This document shows, piece by piece, positions 1 to 6,101 of a stretch of DNA of 13,374 bases. The notes under the pieces are model-generated. The model saw only the letters and a list, made by a program, of their open reading frames with translations, did no database searches and had not been told where the DNA came from. The position numbers and the translations under genes are program-made. Each line of letters opens with the position of its first letter. Position 1 is the stretch's first letter. This DNA comes from Hepatocystis sp. ex Piliocolobus tephrosceles (taxonomy: Eukaryota; Apicomplexa; Aconoidasida; Haemosporida; Plasmodiidae): NCBI GenBank assembly GCA_902459845.2, contig CABPSV020000561.1:1-13374 (forward strand), given 5' to 3'.

Positions 1-260
1 AATAATAATAATAAAAAAGAATAATAATGGTAAAAAAGAATAATAATGATAAAAAAGAATAATAATGATAAAAAAAAATAATAATGATAAAAAAGAATAA
101 TAATGATAAAAAAGAATAATAATGATAAAAAAGAATAATAATGATAAAAAAGAATAATAATGATAAAAAAGAATAATAATGATAAAAAAGAATAATAATG
201 ATAAAAAAGAATGATAATGATAAAAAAGAATGATAATGATAAAAAAGAATGATAATGATA
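1..260. repeat. 19-nt minisatellite in the 3' flank of GPDH, cut by the window edge
   Basis: About 13 units of GAATAATAATGATAAAAAA follow one another with a constant 19-nt spacing (successive GATA cores at 67, 86, 105, 124). The last units are the variant GAATGATAATGATAAAAAA. The plus strand hits TAA or TGA in every frame because 19 is not a multiple of three. The minus strand happens to be stop-free but has no usable start. I read it as non-coding. The array begins outside the window, so its true length is unknown. Confidence 0.9.
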
Positions 261-451
261 ATAGTAATACTATTAAAAGAAAATTAATGAATAACTTAAA
301 ATGTGCATAAACATTTTTACCTCTAAATAAATAAAGGTATGTTCATAGATAATATTTATGCAGATACAAAAACATTATTACTTAAACTCATGTTTACGCA
401 CATATTCACATACATATATTTATACATGAATGTGTGAAATAAAAGTTATTT

Positions 452-915
452 TTAAAAGTCTATAGGTATAATATCGTCAATCATAAACGTTTTTAACAAT
501 GCTTCTGGATTTTCATTCTCCCATGAAATCTTGTTAATAACTGTAAACAAAGGAAATTTATGAGTTAAATTTTTTTCGCTAATCATTTTATAGACATATT
601 TTAAAGTGACTATTCCCTGCAAAAAAAAATAAAATAAAATAAAAGAAAAGAAAAAAAAATTATCATATATTTATATATTTTGGCAAACATATTTATGCAT
701 GTGTATAAAAATTTCATTTTTATTTATCTACAAATTTTTTATTAATCTACTAATTTTTTATTAATCTACTAATTTTTTATTAATCTACTAATTTTTTATT
801 AATCTACTAATTTTTTATTAATTTACTAATTTTTTATTAATCTACTAATTTTTTATTAATCTACTAATTTTTTATTAATCTACTAATCTTTGATATATTT
901 TTATTTTCTTAAGTC

Positions 916-949
<34 letters not shown>

Positions 950-2445
950 AAGTTTATTTAAAAAAAAAAATAAAATAACCTGTATTTTTTGTCCATTTAA
1001 TATTTCATCTTCTATTTGTTGCCATGATTTGTTTGAGGATGGTTTTACAAACTCGACAGCACATTTTGTATTTCTACCCGATAGAAAGGAAGTAATAATA
1101 TCAGCAAATCCACAACTTTCAAGAAGTATATTTATGTTATCATAGTTAAAAAATATTTTAGCGAAAAGAATCATTTCTTTAATCCCATTTCTTATTATAG
1201 CGGATTTCGAATTTGTCGAAACATTAAGACCGTTACAAAATCCAACAGCCAGAGTGATAATGTTTTTTAAAGCACCACAAATCTAAATTAGCACAACAAA
1301 TAAATAAACAAATACATGCATATGTACGTATATATATGTACAATATTTTTTTTTTTTTTTTTTTTTTTAAAACGTATTTATTGTTGTACGTATATGCATA
1401 TATATATATATATATATATATCCTTACTTCAGCACCAGCAGAATCATTAACACAATTTATTTTAAAATAAGGTAAATCAAAAGCCCTTTGCCATATTATT
1501 AATTCTTCTTTGTTATTTCCGCCAATTGTAGCTTCCGCAAATTTTTCATGGGCAATTTCCTATTAAAATGAGCAGATTCAAATATATATACATATAAATA
1601 CATATAGTATGTATGAATATATTTGTATATGTGTACACATGTTTATACTTACCGAAGCTATGTTAGCACCTGATAAAGCACAGCATGGGATATCCAAAAT
1701 ATCCGTAATATATTTTGAACATATCGATATTGTATCATCTTTAACAATAAACCCTTTAATTAATGATATGGCTTTTGCATCTTTTTTTATTTTAACAGAT
1801 TCATTTTGTTTTATTATTTGTAATATATTTTCCAAATATTGTGAAGGTATAACAAAAATGAGAAGGTCTGAATTATTTACAACTTCAGATACATTAGAAT
1901 AAGCAACAACATTTGTGGGTAACTTAACTCCTTTTAAATATTTCATATTTTCGTGTTTTGTATTAATAATATCTGATAATTTAGCATTTTCGAATGGTTC
2001 ATCACGTACCCACATTTTTACTTCATTCTCAAATATTTCATTATTTTGTGCATTCGTACCTACAACTTTGGAAATTGTAGTTGCCCAGTTTCCGCTTCCC
2101 AATATTCCTATCTATATATACATATATATATCGGCAAAAAAAAAAAATATATATATATATAAATAGATACAGGTGTTTGTAAGTGTATGTAAAAATGCTT
2201 TACAAAAACATATTAAAACATACTACTACTACACTAAACCAAAGTTGTAAAATATATAAATCTTTTTGATAAAAGAAAATAAATATGTTGTTAAATTTTT
2301 TAACTATTTTTCAAAAATGTATATGTATCATTTCTTAATACAGTTGTATCAATATACAATTAATACATAAAATATATCTATCTATGCGTGTTAGGTTTAC
2401 CTTCAATGGGCATTCTTTTAGTTTATCGAAAAGGTTTTTAAGCAT
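452..2445 (-). CDS. GPDH: NAD-dependent glycerol-3-phosphate dehydrogenase, cytosolic type, five exons
   Basis: The enzyme interconverts dihydroxyacetone phosphate and glycerol 3-phosphate with NAD(H), linking glycolysis to redox balance and lipid synthesis, probably in the cytosol. My splice model is join of complement 2401-2445, 1653-2111, 1428-1559, 980-1282 and 452-616. It gives 15+153+44+101+54 = 367 residues, and every intron is phase 0. The start follows an in-frame TGA at 2458-2460 and has an A-rich context. The N-terminal dinucleotide fold has GSGNWA (G20-A25), followed by SLIKG (Lys134), SGANIAS (162-168) and, across the exon 2/3 junction, EIAHEKFAEATIGG. The C-terminal domain has CGALKN with the catalytic lysine at 218, then GFADIITS (Asp273) and GRN (282-284). 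These match animal GPD1-type enzymes in order and length. The third glycine of GxGxxG is alanine. The family assignment is very secure. The exon borders come from homology and splice motifs. Confidence 0.95.
617..979 (-). other. GPDH intron 4, with a non-consensus 5' splice site
   Basis: This is the longest GPDH intron (363 nt). On the gene strand it starts CAG|GTTATT, which lacks the A at +3 and G at +5 seen in the other three introns. It ends with a T-run followed by GCAG|G. The junction joins GQKIQ to GIVTLKYVY, which matches the usual GPD1 order, so the weak donor is probably genuine. The intron contains a tandem array, a (TA)12-like run at 919-945 and T/A tracts. Confidence 0.85.
725..894. 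repeat. 19-nt minisatellite inside GPDH intron 4
   Basis: Eight to nine copies of ATTTTTTATTAATCTACTA lie end to end with 19-nt spacing. One copy has TTTACTAA instead of TCTACTAA, and the first and last copies are degenerate. On the transcript strand each unit contains AATAAA. The period equals that of the array at the window start, but the unit sequences are not obviously the same. Confidence 0.9.
1283..1427 (-). other. GPDH intron 3
   Basis: A 145-nt phase-0 intron bounded on the gene strand by GAA|GTAAGG and TAATTTAG|ATT. It holds a (TA)n run (about 1399-1420) and a T-tract (about 1348-1368) on the plus strand. Removing it joins DSAGAE to ICGALKN, restoring the catalytic-lysine segment. 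Confidence 0.9.
1560..1652 (-). other. GPDH intron 2
   Basis: A 93-nt phase-0 intron bounded on the gene strand by TCG|GTAAGT and TTTAATAG|GAA. Without splicing the frame runs into a stop shortly after the donor. With splicing it yields the conserved block GANIAS-EIAHEKF. Confidence 0.93.
2112..2400 (-). other. GPDH intron 1
   Basis: A 289-nt phase-0 intron with donor AAG|GTAAAC and acceptor TATATATAG|ATA on the gene strand. It separates a 15-codon first exon, MLKNLFDKLKECPLK, from the nucleotide-binding fold, which begins IGILGSGNW. The intron is A/T-rich, with (TA)n and an A-run close to the acceptor. Confidence 0.87.
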
Positions 2446-2680
2446 TTTTTTATAACTTCAAACATATAATATTTATATATATTAAACAAAAATTAAATAT
2501 ATTTTCGTTTAAAGAAAAAAAGAAATTACATATGTATATATTTTATTACAAACAATACAATTCAATTTTCTTAGATGAAAGTACAAATATATGTAAATGC
2601 ATAAATATATAAATATAAATATATATATGTTTTTAAAATAGTTTTTTATTTAAAAGAATTTTTTTTACTTTTAAAAATTA

Positions 2681-2704
2681 AAAAAAAAAAAAAAAAAAAA
2701 AACA

Positions 2705-2743
<39 letters not shown>

Positions 2744-2745
2744 AG

Positions 2746-2822
<77 letters not shown>
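2681..2822. repeat. Compound poly(A) tract including an uninterrupted run of 77 A
   Basis: Almost pure A on the plus strand (T on the GPDH coding strand), broken only by CAC near 2703-2705 and GGAG at 2742-2745. The run 2746-2822 is 77 A in a row as given. It lies about 240-380 nt upstream of the GPDH start codon. Such dA:dT tracts are common in Plasmodium promoters and disfavour nucleosomes. The exact length is prone to sequencing and assembly error. Confidence 0.9.
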
Positions 2823-2825
<3 letters not shown>

Positions 2826-2970
2826 TAATAAATATGGAGAAAAACTGACAGAAGTAGTAAAAGAGCAAATAGAAAAAAAAACAATGTAGCAAAATAAAAA
2901 AAATTGATTTATTTGTGAAATTTGGAACATAAGATATATATTTATTTGATTTTTTACGTTTTATTTATTA

Positions 2971-3061
2971 CTTTTTACTTTTTATTTTTTATTTTTTACT
3001 TTTTACTTTTTATTTTTTACTTTTTATTTTTTACTTTTTATTTTTTACTTTTTATTTTTTA
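2971..3061. repeat. Heptamer array, 13 units of (C/T)TTTTTA
   Basis: Thirteen successive 7-nt units differ only in the first base. The first bases in order are C C T T C C T C T C T C T. The last eight therefore form four copies of a 14-nt dimer. The array lies about 525-615 nt upstream of the GPDH start. No coding meaning is apparent. Confidence 0.85.
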
Positions 3062-3191
3062 TTTATTATTTTTTTGTTTTTTATTTATTATTTATTATTT
3101 TTTATTTATTATGTTTTTTTTCTCATTTATTATTTTTGTTCACTAATACAATTAGATAAATTTTTACATTTACATTTACACATATAGTTGT

Positions 3192-3227
<36 letters not shown>

Positions 3228-3234
<7 letters not shown>

Positions 3235-3291
3235 TTTTTCTAGATTATTAAAAAATATATATATAAAATCATACATAATTAAAAGTGCATA
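3228..3291. repeat. Perfect 11-bp inverted repeat around an A/T-rich spacer
   Basis: TATGCACTTTT at 3228-3238 is the exact reverse complement of AAAAGTGCATA at 3281-3291, with a 42-nt spacer. The arms carry G/C bases (GTGCA) in a nearly G/C-free region, so this is not a trivial A/T palindrome. It lies about 800 nt upstream of the GPDH start. It could be a cruciform or a paired protein-binding site. Confidence 0.65.
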
Positions 3292-3304
3292 ATTTATTTA
3301 AAAT

Positions 3305-3305
<1 letters not shown>

Positions 3306-3345
<40 letters not shown>

Positions 3346-3368
3346 TTTAAATAATTTTAATATTTTAT

Positions 3369-3415
<47 letters not shown>
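3306..3415. repeat. Large A:T hairpin: T39 and A40 arms with an inner stem
   Basis: A run of 39 T (3306-3344) faces a run of 40 A (3376-3415). Between them TTAAATAA (3347-3354) and TTATTTAA (3365-3372) are also complementary around a 10-nt loop. Together they could form a nearly continuous stem of about 47 bp in single-stranded DNA or RNA. The run lengths depend on assembly quality. Confidence 0.75.
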
Positions 3416-3417
<2 letters not shown>

Positions 3418-3844
3418 AAAAAAAAAAAAAAAAATAAATAAATAAATAAAAAATAAATAAATAAAAAAAAAATAAATAAATAAAATAAAATAATAATTTT
3501 GATGAAAAAAAATAAAAAAATAAAAAAACAATAAATACGATGGGGTTAATTCATACTATCCTTTTTATATGTTTATTTTATTGAAAAGGTGGTTGTAACG
3601 CATTTTTTTTTTTTTAGCGTAATATCAAATGCATTTAGATTAGTGTAATAGGTGTACATCTGTGTATATATGTAAACATATATGTATATATATATATATA
3701 TATAAACTATTGTTTCTTTTATTTTTCAATTTGTTATATTTTTTTTATATATTTTTTAAATAAAAATTAAATTTCATTTTTGTTGGTAATGTTTTTAACT
3801 AGTTTAAAAACAAAAAAAAAAAAAAGGTTTACTCACCACTACTT

Positions 3845-4012
3845 ACGTACCATTGCCTACGTACCATTGATAACGTACCATTACATACGTACCATTGATA
3901 ACGTACCATTACATACGTACCATTACATACGTACCATTGATAACGTACCATTGATAACGTACCATTGATAACGTACCATTACATACGTACTATTGATAAC
4001 GTACCATTGCTT
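3845..4012. repeat. 14-nt minisatellite with two interspersed sub-types, 12 units
   Basis: Twelve units of exactly 14 nt, ACGTACCATT plus a 4-nt tail. The tails in order are GCCT, GATA, ACAT, GATA, ACAT, ACAT, GATA, GATA, GATA, ACAT, GATA, GCTT. Unit 11 has a C-to-T change in the core. Where ACAT precedes ACGT, a TACGTA palindrome forms. The array ends 88 nt from the stop codon of the membrane-protein gene, so it may lie in that gene's 3' UTR. It is much richer in G/C than its surroundings. Confidence 0.93.
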
Positions 4013-4099
4013 ATCGTTACCAGTGGAGGTGTTTACTTGGTGATATTTAAAATTTTCTATCCAATCGTTGTATCAGTTTGATAGTAATAACTAACACCC

Positions 4100-4942
4100 T
4101 TATTCGTCAACCTGTATTGATATTTTTCTGCCTTTATAAACTTGAGCTTCACTTATCAGTAATAAAAATAAATTACATAGTACTACAGAAATAATCATTT
4201 TATATTGTTTATAAGCCCAAAAAGGCATCAAACATTTTATGTGTAATAAATAATAATTTAATAATAAACTAAGGTAAGATAAAATTAATAAAAGAACACT
4301 ATCCCTTGGAAAATTTTCACATAGTGTGGTTGATAGTAAACCAAAAAACAAAGGTATTAGTGACGATATATAACGTAAGGTATTATATAATCCCTTATAT
4401 TTTCGATTAGAAGGTATAGCATACTGTATCAATTGAAGTATTGAATTTAATCCACCATTAAATACTAAAAAACTTGAACAACAATATATATTAAAAGTAA
4501 AAATATCTCTTATCAAATACTCTCTATTTATTTCTGGCAATATATGGATTAATAATACGCCTGTTGATAATGTACATAAAAAAATATAATGTAATATTTT
4601 AAAATTTATGGGTACATTATTTGTTCTACCTTCCATAGGTAAGTATTCAAATAATGATTTGTTATGACTATCTTTTATTTTTATACAGGCTACCTTTTTT
4701 TCAATTAACTTATTATTATTAAAATAAATATCTCTTGAATCTTCTACATTTTCTTCTATATACATTTTTTTTTTTTTTTTTTCTTCTTTAATCAGTTTAG
4801 TAGATCCATATACTCTTTTACTATTATGAAAACAGTAATAATAACAATAATTTTTAAAGTGGAAGTTACATAGTTTAGGTCTTTTATTATATTGTGTAAC
4901 AATAGTCTTTACAGGATAACATATGGGGAATAACCTTACCAT
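4100..4942 (-). CDS. Five-helix membrane protein, possible TMEM69/DUF3429 family, putative mitochondrial
   Basis: A 280-residue single-exon reading frame. The first 52 residues contain about ten Lys/Arg and no Asp/Glu, as mitochondrial presequences do. After a lysine run and an acidic linker come five hydrophobic segments at about 115-136, 146-166, 189-208, 214-235 and 248-264. Their spacing resembles DUF3429/TMEM69 proteins: a small-residue FNGG pair at 161-164 in the second helix, a segment starting RYISSLIP, and the MPFW plus basic loop between helices 4 and 5 where the family has a PxWY-like loop. TMEM69 is a mitochondrial membrane protein of unknown function. The family call is inference from pattern memory. 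An in-frame TAA lies 18 nt upstream of the ATG. A second start at Met60 (4763-4765) has a stronger A-rich context but would remove the presequence-like region. The bases right after the first ATG read GTAAGG, a donor-like hexamer. Confidence 0.85.
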   Translation of the reverse strand: MVRLFPICYPVKTIVTQYNKRPKLCNFHFKNYCYYYCFHNSKRVYGSTKLIKEEKKKKKMYIEENVEDSRDIYFNNNKLIEKKVACIKIKDSHNKSLFEYLPMEGRTNNVPINFKILHYIFLCTLSTGVLLIHILPEINREYLIRDIFTFNIYCCSSFLVFNGGLNSILQLIQYAIPSNRKYKGLYNTLRYISSLIPLFFGLLSTTLCENFPRDSVLLLILSYLSLLLNYYLLHIKCLMPFWAYKQYKMIISVVLCNLFLLLISEAQVYKGRKISIQVDE

Positions 4943-5146
4943 GTTATTTATTTTATTTTATTTTATTTTATTTTTTTTTTTTTTTTTTTTTTTTTTATCT
5001 ATCCATAGGTGTTTTGAAAAAATAAAAAAAAAAATTGTAGTAATTATTGCACACTTATATGTAGTATATATGTAGATATTAGACTATACATAAGTTGGTA
5101 CATATTATAACGTGGCTTGTGACATACAATTTTATTTTACTTTGTT

Positions 5147-5242
5147 CATCTGTTTATTTATTCATCTGTTTATTTATTCATCTGTTTATTTATTCGTCTG
5201 TTTATTTATTCGTCTGTTTATTTATTCGTCTGTTTATTTATT
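5147..5242. repeat. 16-nt minisatellite, six units
   Basis: Three units of CATCTGTTTATTTATT are followed by three of CGTCTGTTTATTTATT, all exactly 16 nt. A single A/G difference thus splits the array into two clean blocks. On the minus strand each unit contains AATAAATAAA. The array lies about 205 nt upstream of the membrane-protein gene and about 860 nt downstream of the synthetase stop. A plus-strand open frame through it is only a translation of the repeat. Confidence 0.93.
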
Positions 5243-5583
5243 TGTTCACATAGTTATTAATTTATTTGCATGTTTACCAATTCGTTTACTTATTTTAAAA
5301 ATACAAATCTGTAATTGTTACACATGTAATAGTAAAACAAATCTATTTATAAATAAAGTTATTGATTGGAAAAAGTATCCATTAGTTAAGTACAACTCTT
5401 TAACTTAATCGAATGAACACAAATATCTTTAACATATAAGGTATCAAATAAAAAAAAAATTAAAGAAAAATGCATAATATATATATATATACCAAATCTT
5501 ACACAAGTGTATACAATTTTTTTCCCTTTTTTTTTTTTAATTTTTAAATTGCAAAATATGTGTTTTTATTGCACATAAATAAG

Positions 5584-5627
5584 TGCGTAACACTATTTTA
5601 CTTAACGCAATACATTTATAATTGCGT
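5584..5627. repeat. Small hairpin cluster with alternative pairings
   Basis: ACGCAAT (5605-5611) and ATTGCGT (5621-5627) form a perfect 7-bp stem with a 9-nt loop. TGCGT (5584-5588) can instead pair with ACGCA (5605-5609), so the two stems exclude each other. These are among the few G/C-containing words in the interval. A role is unknown. Confidence 0.5.
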
Positions 5628-5674
5628 ATATCATATTACAAGCGGCAATGACAACATTTCGCATGTAACATCAG

Positions 5675-5708
<34 letters not shown>

Positions 5709-5837
5709 ATAATTTTTAAATACTTCTTTTATTCATTTTCTCGTCACGCATATGCGCCTATATATATTCATGTATGTGGGTACTTTTCTTTTGGAAATGA
5801 TCGTATCAAAAAAATCGTTAAAAACAAATTCAAATTC

Positions 5838-5871
<34 letters not shown>

Positions 5872-5985
5872 GGAAAAAAAAAAACTGATGGAAAAAAAAA
5901 AAAAAAAAAATATGATGCAGTAACAGAAAAAATCGATCATGTATAATTTGTATTACAAATGAAAGCACGCGTATTGTTATGTTAC

Positions 5986-6016
<31 letters not shown>

Positions 6017-6101
6017 TGTACATGTATGACAAATACAAAGCAATATAATTATTTTTTTCTCTTATGACTTTTCATTTTTTTGGAAGGTACGACTCTTTGG
6101 G

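Larger units (their letters stand above)
2446..4099. other. Intergenic region between the 280-residue membrane-protein gene (3' side) and GPDH (5' side)
   Basis: About 1.65 kb with no supportable gene. It should hold the GPDH promoter and leader and the 3' end of the upstream transcript. It is built from long poly(A)/poly(T) tracts, (TA)n at about 3198-3230, an (AAAT)n-type run at about 3430-3490, a heptamer array, two inverted repeats and a 14-nt array, which are listed separately. Open frames here are stop-free runs of phenylalanine, lysine or repeat translations without conserved sequence. Confidence 0.8.
4943..6101. other. Intergenic region between the seryl-tRNA synthetase (3' side) and the 280-residue membrane-protein gene (5' side)
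   Basis: About 1.16 kb without a supportable gene. It contains an (AAAAT)n-like run just upstream of the membrane-protein ATG, T26 at 4971-4996, a 16-nt array, a small hairpin cluster, A28 at 5675-5702, further A-runs at about 5843-5900, and (TA)n at about 5980-6010. The frame on the minus strand over 5768-6043 is phenylalanine, tyrosine and isoleucine low complexity and is not credible as a gene. Confidence 0.8.

Noticed and set aside
1..260. Asn/Lys-rich coding repeat, as is common in Plasmodium proteins.
   Set aside because: The 19-nt unit is not a multiple of three, and the plus strand meets a stop in every frame within three units.
1609..2166. Two plus-strand open frames opposite GPDH exon 2.
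   Set aside because: They are antisense shadows of a strongly conserved exon.
3780..3968. 62-codon plus-strand frame with repeated YVPL/RTID motifs.
   Set aside because: The repeated peptide comes from the 14-nt array. The frame changes meaning with each unit and shows no domain.
3845..4012. CRISPR-like array (regular repeats).
   Set aside because: There are no spacers: the units are directly adjacent 14-mers in a eukaryotic genome, so this is a minisatellite.
5112..5408. 98-codon plus-strand open frame.
   Set aside because: It mostly translates the six-unit 16-nt array. The remainder is ordinary A/T-rich sequence, and the start is not an ATG in good context.
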